Source: DATFVA01 sp963815785 (lineage in GTDB: Bacteria; Bacteroidota; Ignavibacteria; Ignavibacteriales; Ignavibacteriaceae). Taken from it: 64,000 bases of DNA. Under the pieces are notes generated by a model. The model was not told the origin of the DNA and made no database searches. It saw only the letters and a list, made by a program, of their open reading frames with translations. A program made the translations under genes and the position numbers. The stretch lies in NCBI GenBank assembly GCA_963815785.1, contig CAWFHZ010000002.1:137379-201378 (forward strand), in the 5' to 3' direction. Positions within the stretch are counted from its first letter, which is position 1; every line of letters starts with the position of its first letter. Shown in pieces: positions 9,479 through 19,386 of the stretch.

Positions 9479-11431
9479 TTAATAGGCCATATAAATTTTC
9501 ACATCAAAAACTTGCAGAGTATCATTAAACTCCGAGTCTTTGATAAATATATTTTTAAGTGTCCCATTTATCAGGTTTACAGATTTAAAGTTCTTCGGTA
9601 TTTTAATTTTTATTCCGCCAGTCTTACTCCCGTTATTAACGACAAAAATGTACATTCTGTTTTTATATTTCCTAACAGTCCAGTTAAACCAGGACGGATC
9701 TCCATCTGCCCCAACAACCTGGATTGTATCAGTTTTTTCATCTGAGAGCAGGACATCTGAAACTCCGTCAATCTCGGAAACAATTTTTTTTAAATTAGAC
9801 CATTGTATTGCGAATGGAACATCCGGGTTTCTTTTTAAATCAAAATATGAATAATAAATAAGTCCGTTTGCACCTTCACATATTGCCTGCCACGACATAC
9901 TGCGCATTTCATCGTAAGTGGGTGTTCTGTAATCCTGTGGATTAGGAACAAACTCTTTATAGTTCCCAATATTATGAGCCTGTATAACCATCCAGACCGG
10001 TCTGCTATCTTGTAAGTTTTGATTAATCGTTTGAGTTGCTTTTCCCACATTGAATAAGGGTAAATTTGGAACCACATAAGGATCACTTCCAATCACATCA
10101 GTAGAATTAAGATAAAGTGCTGCCTGGGATGGGTCCACTATTATTGAGAGAACCGGGTGCTGTGGATCTGAATTGGATATAGTATTGTAATGTTCATTCA
10201 ATCTGTCCATGAATTCAGCTGTAAGTTCATCGTTATTATACCAGGCTAGCAGGGCAGGATTATCCTTGTACTGATCAATTGTCTTTTTTAGCAAAGGCAT
10301 TTCATCAGCGGGGGATTTTATTTCCGCCGGTACAAACTGGGTCCCCGAGTAATAATCTTTAACCGAATAGATAACCTTCATACCATATTTTTGAGCAAGT
10401 TTCATTTGATCATCTTTGGGAGGGTTATATGGAAGTATAAAATTAAATTTGCTATCGGTATAAATTTTTAAATCATCTTCATTTATATAACTCCAGTACA
10501 TTCCCAGCGGAAAAGTTGGTTTATCATTAATTATTAATCTTTTGTAATTATCAAAATAAACTTCAGGCTGATTCTCCTTGGTGATTACTTTTATTTTTGT
10601 TCTCCAGGTAACTATTGAAGCGTTATCCTTTTTAAATAATGCCATGGACAGAGTATAACTTCCTTCGGGGGTATTTTGCGGATTTAAGCTAATGATATAA
10701 TTACTTTTGGATACCGTTAATTTTGTAACTTCTTTAATTAATTCCTTCCCTAACGAATCAGCAAGAGTAGTAGATATAAAAGAACTATCATTTTTTTCAG
10801 CAATATTTTCCGTGTTTACAGACAAGACTATTTTCTGATCCTGACCATTAATCAGCATTCCCCGGTAAACCGGCTTAAGCATTGTTACCCTGAGTTTATT
10901 ATACATATAAGGTCGTATATATGCATCATCAAACCATGCGGTGCCTGTCATACCCTTCCGAACATAACAGCAGAACAGAACTTTTTTTGCACTATCAGGT
11001 ATTGAGATCACAGAGTTAATCTCTATCCACCCATTTGTGCCTTTGATCCCTTTCGGATAAGCCCCGCCAAACCATTTGCCGTTTTCATCCAGCCATTCAA
11101 TACAGAAGGAAGCTCCGTAGTCACTGCCGGAAATGTCAGACGTTTTTATCTTCACTCCGGCCGAGTATATTCTACCGGGATTAATTTTCAGCATTTGAGT
11201 GCAAATCTTGTATACTGAAGGATCAGAGTTCACATACCTAAGTGAGTACTTGCCGTATATTGTTTCTTTGCTCAGACTATATATATTATTATCCCCGTTC
11301 CAGTTTTCGGGCATAATACCATTTTTACTTTGTTCGAAACCCCCGTTGATCAAAATGTTTCCGGTTGTGTCTTGTCCATGTGTGTTGGATGAAGCACACA
11401 GAAGAAAAATTGCAAATAAGATAGGAATCAT
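9479..11431 (-). CDS. Secreted TIM-barrel glycoside-hydrolase-like protein with N-terminal carbohydrate-binding-like module
   Basis: The 650-residue protein has a signal peptide (about 1-19, ending NTHGQ). A jelly-roll module at about 25-175 begins INGGFEQSKNG and ends GTAWFDDAYI, the pattern of CBM4/9/22-like modules. A beta-rich linker follows, then a TIM-barrel-like domain from about 300 to 560. This includes LIINDKPTFPLGMYW, DNPALLAWYNNDEL (a plausible acid/base region of clan GH-A type) and PVWMVIQAHNIGN. A C-terminal beta-sandwich completes it. It lacks a T9SS sorting domain. It starts 12 bp after the M1 peptidase gene, so the two are probably co-transcribed. The polysaccharide substrate is unknown and the glycosidase assignment is structural inference. 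Confidence 0.6.
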   Translation of the reverse strand: MIPILFAIFLLCASSNTHGQDTTGNILINGGFEQSKNGIMPENWNGDNNIYSLSKETIYGKYSLRYVNSDPSVYKICTQMLKINPGRIYSAGVKIKTSDISGSDYGASFCIEWLDENGKWFGGAYPKGIKGTNGWIEINSVISIPDSAKKVLFCCYVRKGMTGTAWFDDAYIRPYMYNKLRVTMLKPVYRGMLINGQDQKIVLSVNTENIAEKNDSSFISTTLADSLGKELIKEVTKLTVSKSNYIISLNPQNTPEGSYTLSMALFKKDNASIVTWRTKIKVITKENQPEVYFDNYKRLIINDKPTFPLGMYWSYINEDDLKIYTDSKFNFILPYNPPKDDQMKLAQKYGMKVIYSVKDYYSGTQFVPAEIKSPADEMPLLKKTIDQYKDNPALLAWYNNDELTAEFMDRLNEHYNTISNSDPQHPVLSIIVDPSQAALYLNSTDVIGSDPYVVPNLPLFNVGKATQTINQNLQDSRPVWMVIQAHNIGNYKEFVPNPQDYRTPTYDEMRSMSWQAICEGANGLIYYSYFDLKRNPDVPFAIQWSNLKKIVSEIDGVSDVLLSDEKTDTIQVVGADGDPSWFNWTVRKYKNRMYIFVVNNGSKTGGIKIKIPKNFKSVNLINGTLKNIFIKDSEFNDTLQVFDVKIYMAY

Positions 11432-11443
11432 AAATTCTTGTCT

Positions 11444-13339
11444 TTAATAATTTATTAAATAAAAATTATTGTTTAGATCAGCATCTCTAAGAGATTTATC
11501 AACAATTTCAACCTTTTCAATTTTTTGATTTGAAGGAAGAATAATTTTGTACATATTTGTACCGTTCATCCACACCGATACATTATAATCCAGTGTATTG
11601 GTGCTCCCATCCACGTAGCAAATCTTTAATCCGAAATGTGAAGGAAGCAGGCCCTTCTTTTCTATGTCAATTTCATAGCTGTCATTTTTCTTAACGATAT
11701 TCTCTATAGCAAGATCAATGTATCCATATTCAAAAAACCATGGCTTAATAATCCAATCAATATTTTTCCCGGAAATATTATTAAATGTGAAAAACAGATC
11801 GTAAGGTGTAGGATGTTTTCTGTTCCACGTCTGCATAAATTCTCTAAGCGTTTGTAAGAAAACACCATCTCCCAAATAATTCTTCAGAACAAGAAAAAAT
11901 GATAGCGCTTTGTCATAATAAACATAGTTGTATTCCGGCCTTTTCAGTTTATTGGAATTCACAAATAATGGTTCATCGCTGAAGCTTCCAATTAAACTTT
12001 TGTATTCATCGCCGAATGGCTGATTGGTTTCGAGATTAGGATACAGCTTGTTTAATATCAGGTAGGTAAAAAACGAGGTCATTCCTTCATCCATCCATGC
12101 GTAATTTGTTTCGTTAATACCCATATAAAAAGGAAAGTATGAGTGAAAAATTTCGTGAGTTGTGAGTTCCGGAGTTTCACTCATATCTTCTGTGGTGTCA
12201 TTAACCATCATAGGATATTCCATATAATCCAGACCATTAAAAACGGTTATTACCGGAAATGGAAACGGGACTCCGGGTAATTCATCACACATACATTTGA
12301 TTACGTTTTTTGCAATTCCTGCTACTTCGAAAAAATCATTCGAAGTTTTGTTGAACGAAGTGTTTATTAAAACTCTGCGTCCTGAATTATGATCCGCTTC
12401 AATACTTACAGCATCCCATAAATAATGATCACTTAATGCAAATGCGACATCTGTAACATCATCAGCATGAAACTTCCAAGTGTTTGATGTATTTGATACT
12501 GTTATATTCCCATTCTTAATTTCTGTTGAATCTATAATGTGAATAATTGTATCGGATTTGAAGGCACTGTTAAATCGATCGAGATACTTCTTTGTAATAA
12601 CATCGGACGGATTCTGCAGTATACCGGTCGCCCATACTAAGTAATTACCGGGAACAGTAACTGAAAGATTATAACTTCCAAAGTCGTTATAAAATTCAGC
12701 ATCTCCTGTATAATCAGAGTTGTTCCAACCGTTAATGTCATCATAAACAGCAATCCTTGGAAAGAAGTATGCAATAAAATACGTAGTTGAATCTACCCCA
12801 CCCGTTCTTACCGGGGAACCTTTATTTACAAAATAATGCCATGAGATTTTCAGATTAACCTTTTCCCCGGGAACCAGCCTCTTATCTAATCGAACAGTAA
12901 AAGAGGTATGATTAAAAGTTAAATTTTTATTGTCAGTTGAATAATCGATTTTATTATCATTTATAGAAAAACCTGTAATCATTGTGCCTTCGGATTCATC
13001 GGTTGAATTAATATCAAAATCGCGATGGTTTCCTTTTTTATAAAAATCTGGAAATAAATTAATAAGGAGTTCGTTTAGAGTATCGGGGCTATTGTTATAA
13101 TATAAAATATTTTCGCTGCCGGTCAGTTCGGCTGTGGAAGGATTAAAGTTAACGCTGATTTCATAATCGGCATTATTCTGCCAGTAATTAATACCGGGAT
13201 TTCCATCATAAGAACGTGTATTGTTAGCATAACCCTTTTTAATATCAACCGGCATGTAAATTCCGGTTGACTGTGCAAAGCATGATGGTAAACTGAAAAA
13301 TATTAACTCAATGGTAAGCAGATTAAATAATTTATTCAT
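11444..13339 (-). CDS. Secreted M1-family (gluzincin) metallopeptidase
   Basis: The 631-residue protein has a signal peptide ending near residue 22 (SCFAQ). It contains the zinc site HEIFH at 395-399 followed by Glu418, the HExxH-x18-E arrangement of M1 aminopeptidases. The preceding strand carries YMEYPMM, a variant of the GxMEN substrate motif as seen in the extracytoplasmic M1-like subgroup. The N-terminal half is the beta-saddle domain (WQNNADYEISVNFNPSTAEL). The likely role is cleavage of peptides outside the cytoplasm. It heads the leftward cluster with the TIM-barrel and ATP-grasp genes. Long spacer DNA lies upstream. Confidence 0.85.
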   Translation of the reverse strand: MNKLFNLLTIELIFFSLPSCFAQSTGIYMPVDIKKGYANNTRSYDGNPGINYWQNNADYEISVNFNPSTAELTGSENILYYNNSPDTLNELLINLFPDFYKKGNHRDFDINSTDESEGTMITGFSINDNKIDYSTDNKNLTFNHTSFTVRLDKRLVPGEKVNLKISWHYFVNKGSPVRTGGVDSTTYFIAYFFPRIAVYDDINGWNNSDYTGDAEFYNDFGSYNLSVTVPGNYLVWATGILQNPSDVITKKYLDRFNSAFKSDTIIHIIDSTEIKNGNITVSNTSNTWKFHADDVTDVAFALSDHYLWDAVSIEADHNSGRRVLINTSFNKTSNDFFEVAGIAKNVIKCMCDELPGVPFPFPVITVFNGLDYMEYPMMVNDTTEDMSETPELTTHEIFHSYFPFYMGINETNYAWMDEGMTSFFTYLILNKLYPNLETNQPFGDEYKSLIGSFSDEPLFVNSNKLKRPEYNYVYYDKALSFFLVLKNYLGDGVFLQTLREFMQTWNRKHPTPYDLFFTFNNISGKNIDWIIKPWFFEYGYIDLAIENIVKKNDSYEIDIEKKGLLPSHFGLKICYVDGSTNTLDYNVSVWMNGTNMYKIILPSNQKIEKVEIVDKSLRDADLNNNFYLINY

Positions 13340-13518
13340 GTGGTTTGCGTGAAAGCGATTAAAATATGATTTGAATATTAACTTAAAAATATGGAAAAAA
13401 GTACGAACTTTTTAGGAGTAATTTTACATTTTACCGTGATTGATATTCATTTAATCTAAAATGAAGCAAAAAATTTAAAGGCGTTTTACTAATCAAATAA
13501 AATCTTAATTTAAAATCG

Positions 13519-13674
13519 TTACAAATTTATTAGTCGATGTGCCTCAGGACTTAATGATGCGATCTTTTTTAATGTTTCAGTGGCTTCAGTTTTAATATGG
13601 TATTTATCTGTATCGAAGTATATTCCGTAAACTGCCATATGACCATCCATAAGAATATTTCTTATTAAGAACAT
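13519..13674 (-). pseudogene. Truncated OmpA-domain fragment (relic)
   Basis: A 51-codon frame reads MFLIRNILMDGHMAVYGIYF and continues DTDKYHIKTEATETLKKIA before a stop. This aligns with the start of the OmpA C-terminal domain in the intact-looking copy at 17.3-18.1 kb (NTQGRVALYGIYFDFDKSEVKPES). The peptidoglycan-binding part (HTDN...R..R) is missing, as is any signal peptide, so it cannot be functional as an OmpA protein. Just upstream on the same strand (about 13690-13740) a further stretch, LFEKLKDSALNINLYV, loosely resembles the next part of the same domain but out of order. The remaining spacer on both sides (13340-13887) shows nothing else. Confidence 0.7.
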
Positions 13675-13887
13675 AAATCGGATAGTAACACATACAAATT
13701 TATATTTAGAGCAGAATCTTTTAACTTCTCAAATAATTTACAGAAGGCATTGCTTAAAACTAGTGATTGTAATTTTAAATTTATTTAAGATTCTGATATT
13801 AGAAACGGCTAATTAAAGAAATAAATCTTATTTTAATCCAACAATTTCCTATGCTTCATTTTAAATAAAGTCAGGGAGTCAGAAATT

Positions 13888-16317
13888 ATGATCGATTTTG
13901 AAAAATTAGGTGTTTTTTATTTAGGTAAAAATTATAATCCGGAAACCAAATCTCTAACCGAAGATTTACTGCTTTATCAATCTAAAGATTTAACAACTCA
14001 TGCTGTTTGCGTAGGAATGACAGGCAGCGGTAAAACCGGTTTGTGTATTTCATTACTAGAAGAAGCTGTAATTGATAACATACCCGCTCTCGTTATAGAT
14101 CCTAAAGGAGATATTACTAATCTGCTTTTAACTTTTCCTGATTTAAAGCCGGAAGATTTTCTGCCGTGGATAAATAAATCCGACGCTGAACGAAAAAATA
14201 TGAGTGAGATAGATTTTGCAAAATCCCAGTCGGATCTGTGGCGAAACGGTTTGCAGGAGTGGGGACAAGATCCATCAAGAATAGGCAAATTAAAATCTTC
14301 TGCAGTGTTTGAAATTTATACTCCCGGAAGTTCTGCTGCAAAACAAATTTCTATTTTAAATTCATTCGATGCACCGGATGAAAGTTTATTAGATGATCCT
14401 GATTTACTGAACGAAAAAATTACAACAACCACATCTTCAATTCTTGGTTTACTAGGAATTGATGCTGATCCGATTAAAAGCAGGGAACATATTCTGATTG
14501 CAAACATATTTCAGTATTACTGGAGCAATAAACAAAATCTTGATCTTGCCTCGTTAATACAAAGTGTACAGAATCCCCCGATGAAAAAAGTCGGTGTATT
14601 CGATATTGATGCTTTCTATCCGCAGAAAGAAAGATTCGAACTTGCAATGCTTCTCAATAATATTCTTTCTGCACCGACGTTTCAGTCGTGGTTAACCGGG
14701 GAACCTTTATCTATCGACAAACTTTTATTTACTGATACTGGCAAGCCCAAAGTATCTATAATGTACACTGCTCATTTAACTGATTCGGAAAGAATGTTTT
14801 TTACAACTTTGTTTTTAAATCAATTGTTAAGCTGGATGAGAAAACAAAGCGGAACTACAAGTCTGCGTGCTTTGCTATATGTTGATGAAATATTCGGATA
14901 CATTCCGCCCGTTGCAAATCCTCCCTCTAAAAAAGTTTTTCTTACTTTGCTCAAACAGGCAAGAGCTTTCGGGTTAGGACTCGTGCTTGCAACCCAGAAT
15001 CCTGTTGATCTTGATTATAAGAGTTTATCCAATGCCGGTACGTGGTTTATCGGAAGACTTCAGACTGAGAAAGATATTGAAAGATTAATAGACGGACTTG
15101 AAAGTGCAAACTCTTCCAGCGGAAAATCGTTTGACAGAAAAACCATTTCGAATATAATTGCGAATCTTGATAAACGTGTTTTTCTGTTAAATGATGTTAA
15201 CCAGGACAATATCCAGATATTCCAGACGCGCTGGGCATTATCTTATCTGCGCGGACCTTTAACAAAAAGTGAACTGAAATTACTTGTGCCTGATAAAAAC
15301 ATAACTCCTGTGCAGCCGGGAATAAAAGAAGAAATCAAACCTGTGATTAATGCAGCTTCCGTAAACACACAAATGCCTGTATTGCCGGGAAATGTTTCAC
15401 CGAACTTTCTGCAGAGAAATATTCAAAATACGAATGAAGCGACTTATCTTCCTTATATGATTGGAAAAACACAAATACTTTTTTCGGATCGTAAATCAAA
15501 AATTGATTTGGATAAAGAATCGATGTTTCTTGCTCCTGTTTCGGATGAAGCAATACCTGTGAACTGGGAATCATCTTTTGAAATTGATTTGGATCTTGCA
15601 CGGTTGACAAATGAAGCAGATCAAAGTATTAAATATTCTGATCTTCCTGATGCAGCGAAAGATTCTAAAAACTATTCGTCGTGGGAAAAAGATCTGAAAG
15701 ATTTTATTTACAACAACTATAACCTCGAACTCTTTCAGAGTAAAATTCTTAATGAACAATCGAAACCCGGAGAAAGTGAAAGAGATTTCAAAATAAGACT
15801 TAACCAGCTATCAAGAGAAACAAAAGATCAGCAGGTCGAAACATTAAAAAATAAATATCAGTCCAGGTTAACCGCAATTGAAAACAAGATTAAAACTGCT
15901 GAAGATAAAGTTGCAAGAGAGCAGGCTCAGTCTTCACAGCAGACACTTCAGACAGCTATTTCTGCAGGAGCAACAATACTGGGTGCATTGCTTGGCAGAA
16001 AAACTTTTAGTTCGACAACCATCAGTAAAGCGGGAACAACAATGAGATCAGCATCCAGGATTATGAAAGAAAAGCAGGATGTGGCGTTGAGTAAGGAAAA
16101 CCTTGAGATACTGAAAAACCAGATGGCAGATATAGAGAAGGAACTGCAGGCTGAAATGGATGCTCTTTCGCAAAAATATGATGTCTCTCTTGAAGATTTT
16201 GAGAAAATAAAAATCAGACCGCAGAAAACTAATATCTTTGTTAAGTACTTTAATCTTGTCTGGATTCCAGTTGGAAATGAATCTGTTAAAGACGTAAGTG
16301 AAATAAAATTTATATGA
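13888..16317 (+). CDS. HerA/VirD4-like AAA+ ATPase with C-terminal coiled coil
   Basis: The 809-residue protein has Walker A GMTGSGKTG at about 43-51 and Walker B LLYVDEIF at about 328-335. LVIDPKGDI after the Walker A and GLVLATQNPVDLDYKSLSNA further on (sensor-like) are hallmarks of HerA/FtsK-superfamily DUF853/DUF87 ATPases, which move or anchor DNA or protein. Residues about 620-775 are rich in K/E/Q and predicted coiled coil, interrupted by a small hydrophobic Ala/Gly patch (ISAGATILGALLG). It is a single cytoplasmic gene without nuclease neighbours, so a HerA-NurA repair role is not supported by context. The ATG is preceded by AGGGAG-like sequence. Confidence 0.75.
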   Translation: MIDFEKLGVFYLGKNYNPETKSLTEDLLLYQSKDLTTHAVCVGMTGSGKTGLCISLLEEAVIDNIPALVIDPKGDITNLLLTFPDLKPEDFLPWINKSDAERKNMSEIDFAKSQSDLWRNGLQEWGQDPSRIGKLKSSAVFEIYTPGSSAAKQISILNSFDAPDESLLDDPDLLNEKITTTTSSILGLLGIDADPIKSREHILIANIFQYYWSNKQNLDLASLIQSVQNPPMKKVGVFDIDAFYPQKERFELAMLLNNILSAPTFQSWLTGEPLSIDKLLFTDTGKPKVSIMYTAHLTDSERMFFTTLFLNQLLSWMRKQSGTTSLRALLYVDEIFGYIPPVANPPSKKVFLTLLKQARAFGLGLVLATQNPVDLDYKSLSNAGTWFIGRLQTEKDIERLIDGLESANSSSGKSFDRKTISNIIANLDKRVFLLNDVNQDNIQIFQTRWALSYLRGPLTKSELKLLVPDKNITPVQPGIKEEIKPVINAASVNTQMPVLPGNVSPNFLQRNIQNTNEATYLPYMIGKTQILFSDRKSKIDLDKESMFLAPVSDEAIPVNWESSFEIDLDLARLTNEADQSIKYSDLPDAAKDSKNYSSWEKDLKDFIYNNYNLELFQSKILNEQSKPGESERDFKIRLNQLSRETKDQQVETLKNKYQSRLTAIENKIKTAEDKVAREQAQSSQQTLQTAISAGATILGALLGRKTFSSTTISKAGTTMRSASRIMKEKQDVALSKENLEILKNQMADIEKELQAEMDALSQKYDVSLEDFEKIKIRPQKTNIFVKYFNLVWIPVGNESVKDVSEIKFI

Positions 16318-16576
16318 ACAGTCTGATTCGATATATTTAATCCTGAACAAGTTTTATTTCATAAAAATCTGTCTGCAGAATGTCAACGAAAAGATCATTT
16401 TTCTTGTTTAAGTAAAATTGCCTGTGTTTAAATCTTCGTTCTTATTAAAAGCACAAGTAATTGTGATAAAAAAACCTGAGATAACTATTTACTTTTTTCC
16501 TAAAAAATATTTCCTTTAAAAACTTTTGTTTCTTTAAAAAGTTAAAACCGTTTACTTTTATACACTAATACTTCAC

Positions 16577-17172
16577 TTACATTTCCATTATCTTATAACT
16601 ACCGGGAACTTCAAAGCTATTTGCGCCTGGAGTCCAGGGTTTAATGTTTTTCAGTTCCATTCCGGAAGAACCTGACCCATCAATATAATTTTCCATTTTT
16701 ACAGGGAAATTAAATTCTTCTGAATACCACATGGTAAATAATATTGATTCACTTCTCCATATTCATCTTTCTTAATATTCCGCAATTCTTTTTTAATACA
16801 GTCAATTCCATTTACCTTTTCATTCTCCAACAATTTTTTCAGTAGCTCCATCGTTCAGCCAATATTCATATTGTTTCAAAGGATCTCTACTTATACTCAT
16901 CTGGCTAGATGAGTTGGTTTTCATAGCAATTTTTTGTTGAGGCATAAGAATAAATATATGCTCAGCGCCTTCCGGCACAATAACTATTCCTTCCTGTCCG
17001 TCTTCATTAAATTCATATCTATAATTATTTCCGTCAGAATATATTTGAAACTCTCTCATCTTACCTGAATTGTAAAATGCATTTCTGCAGTAAATTGTCC
17101 GTAAATATTTGAAACTGGTAAAAGCAAAACAGTTAGCAAGGTTAGTAGCATTGTTATTCTTTTATTTTTCAT
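16577..17172 (-). pseudogene. Broken DUF4412-like secreted protein gene
   Basis: The start codon at 17170-17172 opens a signal peptide (MKNKRITMLLTLL...NIYG). The reading frame then shifts three times: near 17080, 16828 and 16748. Joining the pieces gives FYNSGKMREFQIYSDG, then a stretch with GIVIVPEGAEHIFILMPQQK, then NEKVNGIDCIKKEL, then TMWYSEEFNFPVKMEN, and an end at 16577 (GSYKIMEM). This is the layout of DUF4412-type periplasmic proteins of about 200 residues. The shifts are minus, plus, minus one, unlike the plus-one pattern elsewhere in the window, which favours true decay. Only the middle 79 residues (16820-17059) form an open frame. Confidence 0.7.
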
Positions 17173-17253
17173 TTCTATCTCTCTTTTTGTTTTAATTAAC
17201 ACTTTATTTAAAGAAGTCTAAAAGAGATAACAAAATTATTATCCTTCTTATAA

Positions 17254-17735
17254 TTATTTAATCTTTATTAACTCAACTCTCCTGTTTTGTGCTTTTCCTT
17301 CTTCCGTATCATTAGAAGTAACAGGAGATAGAGGCCCAACTCCTGCTGCGGTTAGTCTGTTTTTATCTATTTTGTATTTCGACACGAGTGTGCTCACAAC
17401 TGCTTCAGCCCTGGTCTTTGAAAGTTTCATATTGTATTTGAAGTCTCCAACGTTATCCGTATGACCCACCACATAAAGATTAAGTGAGGGATTTTCAGAG
17501 AGTAATTTTGAGATCTGCCCGAGGGTGGGATCAGATTCCGGCTTTACCTCAGATTTGTCAAAATCAAAATATATTCCGTAAAGAGCTACACGACCCTGTG
17601 TATTAATATTTTCAAACATTGATTTCGCATCGATGACTATGTCCTGTTTCATTTCTGCTTCTTCAATAATCCATAACTGATAACTGACACCCCTTTGGTA
17701 TGATTGTACACGAATCCAGTTTACATGCTTATACT
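17254..17735 (-). CDS. OmpA-family protein, C-terminal peptidoglycan-binding part (downstream of a frameshift)
   Basis: The frame contains VALYGIYFDFDKSEVKPES, YVVGHTDNVGDFKYNMKLSK and AQNRRVELIKIK, the OmpA C-terminal domain that binds meso-diaminopimelate in peptidoglycan. An in-frame ATG (MKQDIVIDAKS) sits at 17652, but coding clearly extends upstream through NWIRVQSYQRGVSYQLWIIEEAE to the frameshift near 17735, so 17652 is not the natural start. Together with the upstream half it makes a secreted OmpA-like protein of about 276 residues. It would tether the outer membrane to the cell wall. Confidence 0.82.
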
Positions 17736-18085
17736 TTAATAAGTTTCAGGTAAGCATTGCAACAACCTTCTTCATAAACCACTGTTCCACCAGCCTGTTT
17801 TACAGCATTAGTATAGTTTCTGATTATCTGGGCGTTTGAAGGTTTATTCTCACCTTTCTTTATTCCATACTCAATAAAATAATAATGACCTTCCACGTTT
17901 ATTTTCTTTCCATTGGCATCTTTGAAATCCTTGTAAACATTAAATTCATTCTCCTTATATCGCTGTATTCTGTAACCGGGCATTCGGTTAAGCGATGGAT
18001 GATCTTTACTCCCAGCAACATCCTCTTGCGCAAAGGACGTGAAGTTGAACAAAATAATTACCAGGCTTATTAAAATTATTTTCAT
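17729..18085 (-). CDS. OmpA-family protein, N-terminal part (upstream of the frameshift)
   Basis: The 118 residues start with a signal peptide (about 1-19, ending TSFAQ). They continue with the conserved N-terminal domain of this OmpA subfamily (DVAGSKDHPSLNRMPGYRIQ, VEGHYYFIEYGIKKG, IIRNYTNAVKQAGG). The frame ends abnormally at LKLIKV. One extra base near 17735 explains it: skipping it continues into NWIRVQSYQRGV and the OmpA domain. The total span 17254-18085 is one base more than a multiple of three, as expected for a single-base insertion. Confidence 0.8.
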   Translation of the reverse strand: MKIILISLVIILFNFTSFAQEDVAGSKDHPSLNRMPGYRIQRYKENEFNVYKDFKDANGKKINVEGHYYFIEYGIKKGENKPSNAQIIRNYTNAVKQAGGTVVYEEGCCNAYLKLIKV

Positions 18086-18157
18086 CTTATCTTCCTATAT
18101 TATTTAAGAGGTAACATTTTTTTATTTAAAAGAATCCAATTACATCTGATTACTCTG

Positions 18158-19386
18158 TTATTTTATTAGTATCATTTTTTTAGTTTGAATAATGAACCTG
18201 CCTTGAATTGATAGAAATAAACTCCGCTTGCTAGTTTTGTTGCATTAAATTCAACATCATAAATTCCTGCTGGTTTTTCTTCATTAACTAAAGTTGCCAC
18301 TTCATTTCCTAAAACATCATAAACTTTAATTGAAACGAAATTATTAATTGGTAATTGATAATTAATAATTGTTACAGGATTAAATGGGTTAGGATAATTT
18401 TGCTCAAGTTTAAAAGACACTGGTACACTTTCCCCTGACTCAACAGCTGATACTGAACCAACTGGCCCGCCCGGTTCAATAATAAAACCATTTTCTGTTA
18501 TATCATTATCACCACGTTCGCCATCCAAAAAATGAAGATCAACAATGTTTGACTGGATTATTTCAGCACCGGTTTGTAAATCATACATAAACTGATACCA
18601 ATGAGGTAAGGGAAGTACAGGTGTCTGCCCATATTTATAGTAGTCGGTTACAACAATACCCTGAGGTAAATACATTCTGACAACGACAGTTCCGGTCATT
18701 CCCTGCAGATCGATAATAAAGCTGAAGAAGCCGACCGGGAATTCTACATTAGGTGCGTTGCCGGGGGAGGGATTATCAATCGCTTTAACAGCCAAAAGTT
18801 TATAACCATTTGGAGCTGCTAAAGTTATATAGTATTCATCGCTAAAATTCCAAAAGGAAGTAACGTTCGACTGATCTTTATCGGCCAACCCATCTTCGTT
18901 TCCATCATAAGTAGGATCATTTCCATTTGGACCTTGTTCTTCTAAATCTGAAATTCCATCGGAATCGTTATCAATCATCATTTCAATAGCACCAATGTCG
19001 GCTACTGCAGTTCCGTTTTCATCGCCTTCCTGGGGTCTGTTTATTCCTCTTTGGTCATTAGGTAAACAGGTTTCATTATTTCCGTTATCAATTGCAGGGC
19101 TTCCATTCATAAGTGAATGAAACATAACTGTTGATGAATAATTTTCAAGCGGTCCCAGCAGCGGGTTCTGTCCTAAAATATTTCCTGTAACATCCCCGGA
19201 AATCGTAGCGTCAGCGTAATCATAGATTAAATTATATCCATTCGAATATATTCTTCCGTGAAGATCATTACCACCACCTACAAGAGAGGAATTAAGCCCG
19301 ATTAAACTGTTTTCCAGAACAACAATTGTATCTTCCTGTGATGGAGAATCCTCATAAATACCACCACATTCATCTGCAGAATTGTC
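18158..19386 (-). CDS. Secreted parallel-beta-helix protein, C-terminal part with T9SS sorting domain (after a frameshift)
   Basis: The frame continues the beta-helix protein of the next entry from about 19386 (DNSADECGGIYEDS, LVGGGNDLHGRIYSNGYNL). It includes a polymorphic-outer-membrane-protein-like end (NGSPAIDNGNNE) and a calcium-type segment (DNDSDGISDLEEQGPNGNDP). It finishes with a T9SS type A sorting domain (LEQNYPNPFNPVTIINYQLP, LASGVYFYQFKAGS). A second extra base near 18186 makes the frame stop early at 18172. Skipping it restores the usual IQTKKMILIK ending at 18158. The domain directs export by T9SS and anchoring or release at the cell surface. Confidence 0.75.

Noticed and set aside
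13888..16317. HerA-NurA defence or DNA-repair locus
   Set aside because: No NurA-type nuclease or other defence gene lies next to the HerA-like ATPase.
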